Shown: positions 1-8,787, numbered from the stretch's first letter. The stretch: 64,000 bases of DNA from Bradyrhizobium cenepequi (GCF_020329485.1 NZ_JAGKJI010000004.1:1-64000), one strand, 5' to 3'. Program-made: numbers and translations. Notes: generated by a model from the sequence alone, not told the origin.

Positions 1-1195
1 CCGAGGTCGAGGCGATCAGCGCGCCGTTCTGTTCGATCGTGCGGCCCGCCAGCGTGATGTCGCCCTGCGCGCTGGAAACCATGCCGTCATTGCGGACCAG
101 TCCCGCGAGACTCCCGGCACGAAACACTGGCGCGATCTCGTTGCCGCGGGTGGTCGATGCGACGTTCTGGTCGGTGCCATAGCCGCGCCGCAGCACGAAG
201 TCATCGCCTGCGGCAAACTGGGCCTGGCCGTTGGGCGTCGTGATCGCGCCGGCATTGACGACCTGCCCGCCCATCAGCAGCACGAACCCGCCGCCGGATG
301 TGACGGACGCCGGCGCATGGGTCTGGATCTGGGCGCCCGCTTCCACGCTGACGACACCACCCCCGGAACCATTGCCGAGCAGCGCGGCCGCATCGGTGAA
401 GCTTGGCGTCCAGGTCGAGCCGGTCTGGGTCGAATAGATGCCGCGCAGGAATTGGTCGTTCGAGATCTTCGCGGTCGAGGCGATCAGCGCGCCGACATTG
501 ACCTGGCTGCCGCCGCCAAAGATGATGCCGTTCGGATTGATCAGATAGACCTGCCCGTCCGCGTTGATCGCGCCCAGGATCTGGCTCGGCGCCCCGCTCG
601 CCGTGATCCGGTTCAGCGCCACCCAGTCGGCATTGCCCTGCTGGTTGAAGTTGACCGTGGTCTGCGCGCCGACGTTGAAGGTCTGCCAGTTCAGGATCGC
701 CTGCGGCGCGGTCTGCTGGATGCCGACCACCGTCTGTCCGCCGCCGGCAGCCTCCGTCGGCGCATTGGCCCCGCTCCAGCCCGCCGCCATGTCCGGCATC
801 AGGCCGCCCGGCCTAAGCCCGTTCGGAATATTGAGGTTCAACCGCGCGGAATGCGGCACACCCTGCGCCGCCGCACGCGCCGCATCCTGCAAGCTCCGCA
901 TCGCCTGCAACGCCTGCGTCGCGCGAGTGAGCGATTGCTGCGCCTGCCGCGCCGCCTGCGCCGCCTGCTGCGCATTCGCGACCGCATCGTTGACCGCCGT
1001 CAGCGGCGCACTCACCGAGTTGCCGCCGAGCGGACGCGCAGCGGCTCCCTCGATACCTCCCAGCGCAAGCGCCAACATGCTGGTTCCGGTCAACAGCGCC
1101 TTGCGCACGACGCGGCGCGACGTGACCAGCGGAGGGAGTTGCGGGTCCGGCAAAGAGATGCGGCGCGGGCGGCTGCCATTGCGATGAACCTGCAT
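1..1195 (-). CDS. Filamentous haemagglutinin-like exoprotein, N-terminal part (truncated by window edge)
   Basis: Reading from an ATG at 1195 (preceded by AAGGGGAG about 5 nt upstream), the frame is open to the window edge, about 398 residues. An N-terminal basic stretch and a hydrophobic segment form a long signal peptide. An Ala/Gln-rich linker follows, then a TPS (haemagglutination activity) domain marked by QAILNWQTFNVG, an N-Q-Q-G-N-A-DWVALNRI stretch and the hallmark INPNGIIFG. The end shows repeating beta-helix units such as GALIAST. The family is secreted by two-partner secretion through an Omp85-like TpsB, which would lie outside the window. It sits downstream of an ECF sigma/FecR pair on the same strand, so it is probably their target. 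The repeat region and full length cannot be seen. Confidence 0.88.
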   Translation of the reverse strand, partial: MQVHRNGSRPRRISLPDPQLPPLVTSRRVVRKALLTGTSMLALALGGIEGAAARPLGGNSVSAPLTAVNDAVANAQQAAQAARQAQQSLTRATQALQAMRSLQDAARAAAQGVPHSARLNLNIPNGLRPGGLMPDMAAGWSGANAPTEAAGGGQTVVGIQQTAPQAILNWQTFNVGAQTTVNFNQQGNADWVALNRITASGAPSQILGAINADGQVYLINPNGIIFGGGSQVNVGALIASTAKISNDQFLRGIYSTQTGSTWTPSFTDAAALLGNGSGGGVVSVEAGAQIQTHAPASVTSGGGFVLLMGGQVVNAGAITTPNGQAQFAAGDDFVLRRGYGTDQNVASTTRGNEIAPVFRAGSLAGLVRNDGMVSSAQGDITLAGRTIEQNGALIASTS

Positions 1196-1387
1196 TCTAG
1201 CTCCCCTTTCGCAAGACGTGCGCCGTTGCTGCGAGCGCGCAGCTCTGACCTTCGGCTAGCGACATGCAATTGACCCCGATGTCGCGGCTGCGACGATCTT
1301 GAGCTCGAAGAGCAAGCCGGACCGCGACGGCCGAACAGCTCCCTATTCGTTGACGACTGGGCAGGCCGCCATCAGAACCGGGGCGGA

Positions 1388-1416
1388 GAAATTTTTCGAA
1401 CCGGGGTGAAATTTCC
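1388..1416 (-). promoter_or_regulatory. Possible ECF-type promoter/inverted repeat upstream of the exoprotein gene
   Basis: In the 244-bp gap between fecR-like and exoprotein genes, the minus strand carries GGAAAT (1416-1411), identical to the -35 element recognised by FecI-type sigma factors. The same segment contains an inverted repeat GAAATTT (1388-1394) / AAATTTC (1409-1415). A matching FecI -10 is not clear, so this is only a candidate. Confidence 0.25.
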
Positions 1417-1439
1417 TGAGGCGGCTCTGGAAGGAGAGA

Positions 1440-2471
1440 TCATCCCACCAGAACGAGACCACCCGGCAACTGCCTGACAGCAACCGCAAAGGCCTGCTGA
1501 AGATAAACGAGCACGTTTTCGAGCCGATTCAGCTGAAAGCTCGCGTCGATCAGGCGCTCTCCGAGATGGCGGTTGACGAGAACGATCCGCCCGGACCGAT
1601 AGCGGTTGACTTCGGAAATGACATCCGACAAGGGTGCCTTGCGAAACACGAGCCGCCCTTCCTGCCAGGCAATGGCCGTTACGGGATCGACACGTTCCGT
1701 CGCGCCGATGCCGAAGCGGTCGTAGATGACTTTCTGGTTCGGCTCGAGAACGACAGCCTGCTCCTCACGTTCGACCTTGACGCGGCCATCCAGGCAAATC
1801 ACCGCCACGCGATCGCCGGCGTCGTGACGCACGTCGAACTTTGCGCGGGCGGCCACGATACGTCCTCCGCCTGCAACGACGGTGCAGGATTTGTCCGCTT
1901 TCGGCGCGGCTGCGATGATCGCCTCGCCTCTGATCAGTTCGATCCCCGCCTCGCTCCCAGCGGCCAGCGCCAAGCTGCTCCGCGTATTGAGGTCGACCGA
2001 GACGCCTTCGGCGACGTCGAGTCGGCGCCGCTCACCGGGCGCGGTGCGAACGTCCGCTCTCAGTTCGGCCAATGAAGGCCAGAGCCCTAGCGGGGGATGG
2101 ATGGCGACGTAGGCTGCGCATGCGGCTGATGCCGCGACGGCACCTGTCAGGAACGCCCGCCGCGCGAGAACCGGCGTTGAAGTTGCCGCAGGACGCGCAA
2201 TATGCGGCCGTTCCGCCTGCGCGGCGACTTCGCCAAGCCTGTCCCAGACCCGTGCCGCCCTGGCATAGGCCCTGGCGTGCGACGGATCCTGTCGGCACCA
2301 TGCCTTCAACGCCTCCGCGTCAGCCTGCGTCGCGGTCCCGGATGACAGCAGCGACAGCCAGGCCATGGCTTCCCGCTGCAGCCGCTCTGGATTGGCCGGC
2401 TGCGATTGTCGGTTGTTGTCTGGCGGATTCTCCACGTTTCCCATGACGCCTTGTGACATGCCTCTATTCAC
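1440..2471 (-). CDS. FecR-family anti-sigma/sigma regulator
   Basis: 343 residues. The N-terminus is a DUF4880-type domain (REAMAWLSLLSSG, CRQDPSHARAYARAARVW) that binds the sigma factor. A single membrane segment lies near residues 108-125, after ARRAFLTG. It is followed by the periplasmic FecR domain (TAPGERRRLDVAEGVSVDLNTRSSL) and a C-terminal DUF4974/STN-like end (LSDVISEVNRYRSGRIVL). The family relays a periplasmic signal to a cognate ECF sigma factor. The longest frame starts at GTG 2471, overlapping the sigma gene stop by 8 bp. Internal ATGs at 2459 or 2444 (after AAGGCGTC) are equally possible starts. Coupled translation with the sigma gene fits joint action. Confidence 0.88.
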   Translation of the reverse strand: MNRGMSQGVMGNVENPPDNNRQSQPANPERLQREAMAWLSLLSSGTATQADAEALKAWCRQDPSHARAYARAARVWDRLGEVAAQAERPHIARPAATSTPVLARRAFLTGAVAASAACAAYVAIHPPLGLWPSLAELRADVRTAPGERRRLDVAEGVSVDLNTRSSLALAAGSEAGIELIRGEAIIAAAPKADKSCTVVAGGGRIVAARAKFDVRHDAGDRVAVICLDGRVKVEREEQAVVLEPNQKVIYDRFGIGATERVDPVTAIAWQEGRLVFRKAPLSDVISEVNRYRSGRIVLVNRHLGERLIDASFQLNRLENVLVYLQQAFAVAVRQLPGGLVLVG

Positions 2472-3012
2472 TAGACGATTTGGGAGGATGCGAACCGAAC
2501 CGCGTAATCAGAGTTCTTTGAAGCTGATCGGCGCAATATTCCAGTGCTCGCCGCAGGTCCTTGTCGACCATCCGTTCCGAGATGCCAAAGCGCTTGGCGA
2601 GCTCGGCATGAGGTGTTCCATCGACGCGCACGCCGATCAGGATCGCGCGCTGGCGCGGTGTGAGCGCGTCAAAGGCGCGAACGAGCGCGGCGAATTCGGC
2701 GCGAGCCTCCATGTCCTGTTCAGCATCGATGGCCGCGTCGGCATAGTGGTATAACGCGTCGACTTCGGAATAACTCAAGCGACGATCTTCGGACCGGCGC
2801 TTGTCATGGGCAATGTTCAAGGCCACACGGACGATATAGTCATGTGGCCGCAAAAATAGCGTTCCGTCTCTCCCGTCCAGCCGCAGATAGGCCTCGTGCA
2901 ACGCCTCGCTTGCGAGTTCCTCCGAACCTAGACGACGCACGAGGCGACGCCTAAGCTCGGCGTAACCGGCGACCAGCAACTGCCGGAGCGAAGAACGGGA
3001 TGAGTTTGTCAT
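2464..3012 (-). CDS. ECF sigma-70 factor (FecI-like)
   Basis: 182 residues. Region 2 is visible as LGSEELASEALHEAYLRL and HDYIVRVALNIAHDKRR. Region 4 is visible as FDALTPRQRAILIGVRVDGT followed by the helix-turn-helix ELAKRFGISERMVDKDLRRALEYC. This is the FecI-type ECF layout. It lies directly upstream of, and overlaps, the FecR-like gene. An STN-TonB protein is encoded upstream on the same strand and the secreted exoprotein downstream. The inferred role is directing RNA polymerase to the exoprotein promoter when FecR is activated. Confidence 0.9.
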   Translation of the reverse strand: MTNSSRSSLRQLLVAGYAELRRRLVRRLGSEELASEALHEAYLRLDGRDGTLFLRPHDYIVRVALNIAHDKRRSEDRRLSYSEVDALYHYADAAIDAEQDMEARAEFAALVRAFDALTPRQRAILIGVRVDGTPHAELAKRFGISERMVDKDLRRALEYCADQLQRTLITRFGSHPPKSSSE

Positions 3013-3076
3013 TCGAAGCAGTCAGATGCAGCCGGACGTCTGGATTGCAGAGCCCCCATCGTCGGATCAGTTCGCC

Positions 3077-3808
3077 TCATTCTCTTGCCGCACCTTGCGA
3101 CTGGCAATCTCTTGTATGTTCAGGCGACCTCGGCAATATGACAAAGGTCACCGGTTGCTCGAGACCGGGTGGCGGAGCTTCTCCCACCGCGACGCGGCCG
3201 ATCCGTGCCGCGAGGTTCGATGCAGCCTGGTCCTCGGCATCCGCCCCGAGAACGCGAGCGTTCACGATATCACCGGCGGGCCCGATCCAGATCGCGATCG
3301 CGGCGCGGTATTGCCCGGGAGCTGTCTCAGGCGATCTACACAAGGCACGCTTCAGCGCGACCTGAAGCGCCGCGAAGAAGCGATTGCGAGCCGGATCGGC
3401 AGACCATACCGGCATCTGGCCGATTGGCGGCTCCTGAGCCGCGGGAGCAACCAGCGTATAGCCCTGATCGGCCGCACGACGGATGTACAGCCCGGTCGGC
3501 CGCAGCAACGCACGCAATGCCTCTTCGAAGGTGTACACGCCCTGCACGGGCGCCGATTTCTGGCCGGCCGCCAGGGCGTGATCGATAAACACTTCAACGC
3601 CGGTTATGGCCGCATAAGACATCAATGCGTCTTCGAGCGGCTGAGAGGGTATATCGAATTGCGCCGAATCGGCAGTCACCCCGACCTCACGTGCGAAGCG
3701 CTCTTCGGCGGCATGCACGGCGCTCAACGCGGGAAACAACATCCATGCTGCGATAACTGCAGGACGAACATTCGAGCTCGCAAACTTATCGCCTAACCAT
3801 TGCAGCAT
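3077..3808 (-). CDS. Periplasmic STN-domain / TonB C-terminal-domain protein
   Basis: The frame is open from 3955, but the ATG at 3808 starts directly before a convincing Sec signal peptide (hydrophobic core followed by a VHA-AE cleavage site), giving 243 residues. After the signal comes an STN domain (FDIPSQPLEDALMSYAAITG, then VYTFEEALRALLRPTGLYI). A TonB_C-like domain follows (YRAAIAIWIGPAGDIVNARV, LEQPVTFVILPR). STN domains are normally the signalling plug extensions of outer-membrane receptors that contact FecR. Here the domain is on a separate secreted protein joined to a TonB-type C-terminal domain, with no beta-barrel. It precedes the sigma/FecR pair by 64 bp on the same strand and is probably the signal-input partner. 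Confidence 0.75.
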   Translation of the reverse strand: MLQWLGDKFASSNVRPAVIAAWMLFPALSAVHAAEERFAREVGVTADSAQFDIPSQPLEDALMSYAAITGVEVFIDHALAAGQKSAPVQGVYTFEEALRALLRPTGLYIRRAADQGYTLVAPAAQEPPIGQMPVWSADPARNRFFAALQVALKRALCRSPETAPGQYRAAIAIWIGPAGDIVNARVLGADAEDQAASNLAARIGRVAVGEAPPPGLEQPVTFVILPRSPEHTRDCQSQGAARE

Positions 3809-4608
3809 CTGTTGTTCGTCACGCCGAACCAGTCGTCGGAAAAATCGGAAATCATAGGCAACTAGACGGCAAATATTACGATTTAACGACGCGTTGCACG
3901 TGAGCTTCTTCAACGCCCCGGATATTCGCCAAGCTCGAGGCTCAAATCCTCGCATTCCCTCGGCGCGTTGATTCCACTGATGTTTCTCGAAGATGAAGCG
4001 CGAAGTCCGCCTTGCCTCTGAAAGGGTCTGCCTATGGAGGAAGAGGGAAGGTCACTGGCCGGTTTTGAAATACCCTTGTGACCCTAAGATCCGCCCAGCA
4101 CAGTTGCGCGATGCGCTCGCAGCGCTGCGAGTTGTTGAGCGTAGGGTCGAGAAAGATGAGTGGCGCTCCCTAGGGAAGCGAAACAAAACAATGAATTCAG
4201 TGCCTTACGGAATTATTTGGGCAGGAAGTGTCTGATTGTTTTTCAAGGCGTTTCAGAATTGCGACCCAAACTTGAACAAGGAGAAAGTTCGCCCCTTACA
4301 GGAGCCGTCGAAATGACCGTTGCTCGAGAACAGCGACTCACACGCGATCTTTCCTGATGTTGCTTGAGAACCTTGCTTGTGGACCGTCGGGGTTCGAGTC
4401 GCTGGTCTGCTACATCGCTAAACCCACTATTTCGGAAGCCCTATTTTGCTACCGGCGAGCAGCGTAACTCGGCATTTCATATTTTGATAATCCGCCATAC
4501 ACCGCCGTTCGTGCGCGATTCATCGTTTCGTAAAGTGGCCCGCAGGTAGGTTCATATCCCGGACCTGCAACCATCTCAAATTGCTGTTTCAGGCGGTAGC
4601 CTGCCCCA

Positions 4609-4664
4609 TGAGCTTTGCCCTCCGAAGGCGAAGGCCACACGTTCGAATCGTGTCGGATGCGCCA
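4609..4664 (+). tRNA. 3' fragment of tRNA-Arg(CCG); probable attachment-site remnant
   Basis: The sequence reads as the anticodon arm TTGCC-CTCCGAA-GGCGA (anticodon CCG), a variable loop, a T-arm ACACG-TTCGAAT-CGTGT, the 3' acceptor strand CGGATGC, discriminator G and an encoded CCA at 4662-4664. It matches the 3' part of bacterial tRNA-Arg(CCG). No complementary 5' acceptor strand or D-arm lies upstream, so it is not a functional tRNA. Such 3' tRNA fragments are typical products of tyrosine-integrase insertion into tRNA genes. Confidence 0.75.
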
Positions 4665-4677
4665 ATATCATTGGCGC
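4659..4677. repeat. Perfect inverted repeat overlapping the tRNA 3' end
   Basis: GCGCCAAT (4659-4666), a 3-nt spacer and ATTGGCGC (4670-4677) form a perfect 8-bp inverted repeat that includes the tRNA CCA end. It could be part of a recombination site or a simple hairpin. Confidence 0.5.
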
Positions 4678-5575
4678 GCGGTGTCGATTGTCTAAAAATA
4701 CGAAGTATCGCGGACCCATCAAGCATCGCTGCCTCCATCTGGCAATCAGCATCGGCGGAGTAACCTCCCCAGCTGACCAAGCGCCGGCGGCAATATCCTA
4801 ACGAGTAAGGGGCGAGGGCAACTGCGTAGAAACCTGCTCCAGCCAGAACAACCTCGCGCATAACAAAACCGAGGTGTATTCTTGGATCAGGTTCGATTAC
4901 AACAAGGAGGACGCGGGATCGACGCACCGCCAAAAGAGGTACTAATGGCACCGCGCTATTGACCACGGCAGCGACCTGCGGAGGTTTGCCTTCACTCGAT
5001 GGTGAACGTTCCTAGTCAATGCGAAGAAACGCATCGGCCGGTGTGTTTCAGTTTTTGTCGCTACGAACCTTGCTGGCGCGATGTCCGGGGTCGGAGCCGA
5101 GGGTGAGGAACGGGCGTCCATCCCTTGCCAGATTCAACGACTCTATGCAGATCTGCAGCGGATGATCCTGGATCGTCAGGATGCTGTGGCCTCCCCGACC
5201 CGGACAATGCGCATGCTCGGGCCGGGACGGCGCGGAGAGCGGGAAATCGCCCGCCTTTCCATTCAATCTCTTGGCCGTCGACGATGCTGCGCCCGAAACC
5301 CTTGAAGTGATAATTTGTGGCGAGCTGTGCTCGTGGCCGCGGTGCGATTAGCCACTGGGCTTAAAGGCCCGGCACTCTCGCCGAGATCCTGAAGCGGGTA
5401 CTCCGACGGAATCTCAAGTACAATCCTGCCTGCATAGCGATCCGAAGAAAAATCGTCGCCGAGTGCCGATTTACCTTGGCGGCCGTCAAGCGCTAAACGG
5501 CGAGGACTTGCATGACGCGATAGCAACACCTCCGACTGCCGTCGGCAACGGCTGGGGCCGGTAGCCAGCCGGCGC

Positions 5576-5908
5576 CTATTCTGGGATCAGCACTTCGACG
5601 TGGTCACCAACAACCCTGGTCCGGAAGATTTCGAGGTCTACTTCGGCCGGGCTGGTCAGCACTTTGCCCGTTCGGACATCGAAACGCGCGTTGTGCAGCG
5701 GACACTCGATCTCGCAGCCGTCCATGAAGCCGTCGGTCAGCAATGCTGAAGCATGGGTGCAGATATTCGACGTCGCGTAGTAGCTACCGTCGACCAGGTA
5801 AATCGCAATTTCATGCGGCCCCAGGCTGCATGCAGCTGGCTCGTCGACCTTGACGTCCGTAACCGCCACCGCGGCCTGCCATGTACCATCCGCCCGATCG
5901 TCGGTCAT
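5576..5908 (-). CDS. Rieske [2Fe-2S] ferredoxin component of a ring-hydroxylating oxygenase
   Basis: 110 residues. The Rieske cluster motifs are clear: C-T-H (ICTHASALLTDG) and C-P-L-H (IECPLHNARFDVRTG), about 17 residues apart, as in NdoA/BphF-type ferredoxins. The length is normal for the family. It lies 8 bp downstream of the oxygenase beta subunit on the same strand, so it should pass electrons to the terminal oxygenase encoded by the next two genes. No ferredoxin reductase gene is present nearby. Confidence 0.9.
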   Translation of the reverse strand: MTDDRADGTWQAAVAVTDVKVDEPAACSLGPHEIAIYLVDGSYYATSNICTHASALLTDGFMDGCEIECPLHNARFDVRTGKVLTSPAEVDLEIFRTRVVGDHVEVLIPE

Positions 5909-5916
5909 ATCGCCCC

Positions 5917-6447
5917 CTAGATACTGTAGAAATCGACGACCGTTGGAATGCAGTCATTCATGATGACGATCTTCTTGCGCGCGATCCGATAGCTATCGGC
6001 GTTGCGCACCAGGCGATGCTCGTAGGTTCCGAAGTGCAGATGTTGCCGCCGTGTTCGCGGATCGAACACATGAGTGGTCCAGGACGACCGTGCATCGACA
6101 CTGAGTTCGTCGCGCTCCGTCAGCACGATGTTCGAGATCACATGCAGGGTGCGTGGCAGCGGCAGCGCGGTGATCGATTTACGTGACTGGATACGCCCGA
6201 TCCGCTCGCGCAGTTGCGCCCGGGAGGTGTGATAGATATAGGACACCTGGGTGTCGGGATCGGCCACCAGCTCATATTCATCGAGCCATGATGGCACCCA
6301 ATAGTGGGCATCATCCAGATAGAGATCGGCCCAAGTCTCCCAGGTCTTGTCGTCCAGGTGCTGCGCTTCGACGAACAGCAGCCTTTCCACATCCGCCAAA
6401 CAGTGCGACGCGGTCGACGGACGATCGGGTGATCCACGATCAAGCAT
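5917..6447 (-). CDS. Aromatic-ring-hydroxylating dioxygenase beta subunit
   Basis: 176 residues from the ATG at 6447, which overlaps the 3' end of the alpha-subunit gene. The longer upstream frame (to 6759) only shadows the alpha subunit. Typical features of the small NTF2-like subunit are visible: VERLLFVEAQHLDD, TWADLYLDDAHYWVP, SRAQLRERIGRI, RTLHVISNIVL and YRIARKKIVIMND near the end. The subunit is structural and assembles with alpha into a hexameric oxygenase. Translation is coupled to alpha by the overlap. Confidence 0.93.
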   Translation of the reverse strand: MLDRGSPDRPSTASHCLADVERLLFVEAQHLDDKTWETWADLYLDDAHYWVPSWLDEYELVADPDTQVSYIYHTSRAQLRERIGRIQSRKSITALPLPRTLHVISNIVLTERDELSVDARSSWTTHVFDPRTRRQHLHFGTYEHRLVRNADSYRIARKKIVIMNDCIPTVVDFYSI

Positions 6448-7789
6448 CTGCCGCCTCCATCGCGCCACCCTCCAGCAGCCGCCGCCATTCCCGGTAACCG
6501 GGGTGAAAGTTGGTTTCGCCGCCAAATCCGGACCCGCCGAACGCGTCATCGATCGGCGCGATGCCGAGCTCACGCGCATGATCGCCGCGCGTGCCCTGCC
6601 CCCGGTCGAGGCCCCGCAAATGCCCCAACGTGTGGCCGGCCCGCGCCGCATAGCCGGTCTGGCAGAATTCGTACATGACGTTGTCGTCGGAGGTGGCAAG
6701 ACCGCTGGGATTGAAGAAATCCTCATAGGCCCGAATCCGGAACCTGCGCGCCTCCGCACTCTCTCCGACCGGCGCCAGGCAGTGCGACGTCATCTCGGTC
6801 TTGTCCACTGCCAGCGGCCGCCAGGTGCGCAGCTGCGCCGAGCTGATATCGATGATCTGCAGATTGGGAAAGATCGTCAGGTTGCGCTGGCGCAACATCC
6901 ATTTCAACCTGATGTCGCCGACGCGCGACCTCACCTCGGCGAGCCCGGCCGGATCGGACGCCAGCGCGCGGCCGTAGCGCACCTGCTTCTTGATCGACCA
7001 GTTGACGGCGTGACCGTTCCTGAAATTGAAGCTGCCCTGGCCTTCGACCTCGTCCGCCAGCTCGGTCGTAAATCCGGTGGCATCGCCGGACCTGGCGCGC
7101 TGCGCCAGAATGTCGACGTAAGAGCTGTGTGTGGAGTTGAAGTGATAGTAATCGAGACCGTTCTCGAACTGCAGTTTCCAGTTGGCATCGAAGGTGTAGG
7201 TTATATCGCCCGGAACGAATTCGAGCTGTCCGACCGGGCTCTGGTCGGCGACCAGATCGATGAAGGTGCGGGCATCGTCGAGGTAGTCGTACAGCGACGG
7301 CACATCGGCCGATAGGCTCGCAAAGATCAGGCCGCGATAGCTCTCCAGCCGGGCAACGGGGAGCAGGTTGCGGTCGGCCTGATCGAAGCCCGCCGGGTAC
7401 TGACCATCCGCCTTGTCGGTGACGGCGGTGTTTCGGCCGGCACTGTCATAGGCCCAGCCGTGATAGCGGCAGACATGAAACTTCTGCCGGCCACGCTTGA
7501 ACGGACAGACCATGGTGGCGCGGTGGCGGCAGGTGTTGAGAAAGCAGCCGATCCGGCCCTCGCCGTCGCGCATCAACAGCACCGGCTGGCGGCCGATGAA
7601 GGTGGTGATGTAATCGTGCGGGCGTGGAATCTGGGTCTCAAGCCCAACGAACGACCACGTCGCCTCAAAGACGCGCGTCATCTCCAGCTCGAAGACGTCA
7701 GGGTCAGTGAACGCGTCGCGGGATACGTGAAAAGCCTTGTCAGACGGCCGGTCGTCGATCAGCCGTTCCCGAGGATGGTGGATGTTCAT
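6440..7789 (-). CDS. Aromatic-ring-hydroxylating dioxygenase alpha subunit
   Basis: 449 residues from the ATG at 7789, preceded by GAGAGGAGC; the longer open frame to 7855 lacks such a site. The N-terminal Rieske domain carries C-R-H (NTCRHRATMVCPF) and C-R-Y-H-G-W (VCRYHGWAYDSAG). The catalytic domain carries the mononuclear iron facial triad context NGLDYYHFNSTH, with two His, and a distal Asp in the FFNPSGLATSDD region. The family inserts both oxygen atoms of O2 into aromatic rings, forming cis-diols or hydroxylated products. With the downstream beta and ferredoxin genes it forms a three-component system lacking a local reductase. The substrate is unknown; the Bug binding protein upstream suggests an aromatic acid. 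Confidence 0.93.
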   Translation of the reverse strand: MNIHHPRERLIDDRPSDKAFHVSRDAFTDPDVFELEMTRVFEATWSFVGLETQIPRPHDYITTFIGRQPVLLMRDGEGRIGCFLNTCRHRATMVCPFKRGRQKFHVCRYHGWAYDSAGRNTAVTDKADGQYPAGFDQADRNLLPVARLESYRGLIFASLSADVPSLYDYLDDARTFIDLVADQSPVGQLEFVPGDITYTFDANWKLQFENGLDYYHFNSTHSSYVDILAQRARSGDATGFTTELADEVEGQGSFNFRNGHAVNWSIKKQVRYGRALASDPAGLAEVRSRVGDIRLKWMLRQRNLTIFPNLQIIDISSAQLRTWRPLAVDKTEMTSHCLAPVGESAEARRFRIRAYEDFFNPSGLATSDDNVMYEFCQTGYAARAGHTLGHLRGLDRGQGTRGDHARELGIAPIDDAFGGSGFGGETNFHPGYREWRRLLEGGAMEAADA

Positions 7790-7812
7790 AGGCCGCTCCT
7801 CTCCCGAATCTG

Positions 7813-8787
7813 TCAGTTCAGGTGAATATTGGCGCTGGAGGCGATCGTCCTCCATTTGCCGATTTCGCCGGCGACGAAGCGATCGAATTCCTCCGGCGTC
7901 GAGCCGACCGGCTGCATGCCGAAGGTTTCCGCCTTGGCGGCGAACACCGGTGACTTCACGAACGCGATCAGATCGTCGGACAACCTCTTGACCAACGTAT
8001 CGGGCGTTTTCGCCGTGACCACCAATCCGAACATCGAGTTTGCCTCGTAGCCCGGATAGGTCTCGCCGATGCAGGCGTATTGCGGCGCGTTCGGAATGCG
8101 CGTTGCGTTGGTGACGCCAAGCACCTTGATGGTCTTCTCCTGCACATGCTGTTGCACCGAGTGCCAGACGTCGAACATCAGAGGAACACGGTTGGCCAGC
8201 ACGTCGGTGAGTGCATTGGCACTGCCGTTGTAGGGTACATGCAGCATCTTGACGTCCGCTACCTTCTGCAAAAGCTCCGCCGCCATGTGCGTCGCAGTGG
8301 CGGCGCCCGGTGTGGCATAGGCCAGCGGCTCGGTCTGTGCGCGGGCGGTCCGCACCAAACCTGGAATATCATCGGCCGGGAACGAGGCATTGGCGACGAC
8401 CACCAAGTGCGCTTCGGCCAGCTGGGTGAGCCCGCGCAGATCGCGGAGCGTATCGAACGGCATCTGGTCGCGCACCGCCGGATTGATGACGTGGGCGGTG
8501 ATGACGACCCCGATGGTATGGCCGTCGGGCGCCGATTTGGCCACCAGGTCGGTCCCGATCAAGGTGCCGGCGCCGGGCTTGTTCTCGACAATCACCGGCA
8601 CCGACCATTTCGCCGCCATCGCATCGCTAATGACGCGGGCGACGACATCGGTCGGCCCTCCGGCCGTGAACGGGACGATGATGCGCACGTTGTGCGAGGG
8701 AAACTTGTCCTGCGCCAATGCCGTCGCGGCAGGGCGCATGACGGCAAACGCGGACGTTGCGGCGAGAAACCGCCGGCGGTCGATCAT
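7813..8787 (-). CDS. Bug/TctC-family periplasmic solute-binding protein
   Basis: 324 residues. The N-terminus has a Tat-like motif (RRRFLAA) and a signal ending at ALAQ. The mature protein starts with the Bug hallmark VRIIVPFTAGGPTDVVARVI. It continues with VENKPGAGTLIGTDLVAKSAPDGHT and the family C-terminus (SSTPEEFDRFVAGEIGKW-like). Bug proteins bind carboxylates in the periplasm and usually work with TctAB permeases, none of which is encoded here (orphan). It is 23 bp upstream of the dioxygenase alpha gene on the same strand, so it may capture the oxygenase substrate. Confidence 0.92.
   Translation of the reverse strand: MIDRRRFLAATSAFAVMRPAATALAQDKFPSHNVRIIVPFTAGGPTDVVARVISDAMAAKWSVPVIVENKPGAGTLIGTDLVAKSAPDGHTIGVVITAHVINPAVRDQMPFDTLRDLRGLTQLAEAHLVVVANASFPADDIPGLVRTARAQTEPLAYATPGAATATHMAAELLQKVADVKMLHVPYNGSANALTDVLANRVPLMFDVWHSVQQHVQEKTIKVLGVTNATRIPNAPQYACIGETYPGYEANSMFGLVVTAKTPDTLVKRLSDDLIAFVKSPVFAAKAETFGMQPVGSTPEEFDRFVAGEIGKWRTIASSANIHLN

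Larger units (their letters stand above)
3809..5575. other. Long stretch without a convincing gene
   Basis: About 1.8 kb. Every open frame here is short, lacks recognisable domains and has poor start contexts. The only recognisable element is the 3' half of a tRNA-Arg(CCG) at 4609-4664 with a hairpin on its end. This looks like old integration-site DNA. Confidence 0.6.

Noticed and set aside
317-1273. 318-residue plus-strand open frame
   Set aside because: It is Arg-rich antisense of the haemagglutinin-like gene, whose TPS domain is unmistakable on the minus strand.
3026-3796. 256-residue plus-strand frame
   Set aside because: Antisense to the STN-TonB_C gene with its signal peptide; no domain of its own.
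4609-4664. Functional tRNA-Arg
   Set aside because: The 5' acceptor strand and D-arm are absent, so it cannot fold as a tRNA.
4589-4966. Minus-strand frame across the tRNA fragment
   Set aside because: Its C-terminus is simply antisense of tRNA sequence, a common false ORF.
6347-7315. 322-residue plus-strand frame
   Set aside because: Shadow of the dioxygenase alpha and beta subunits.
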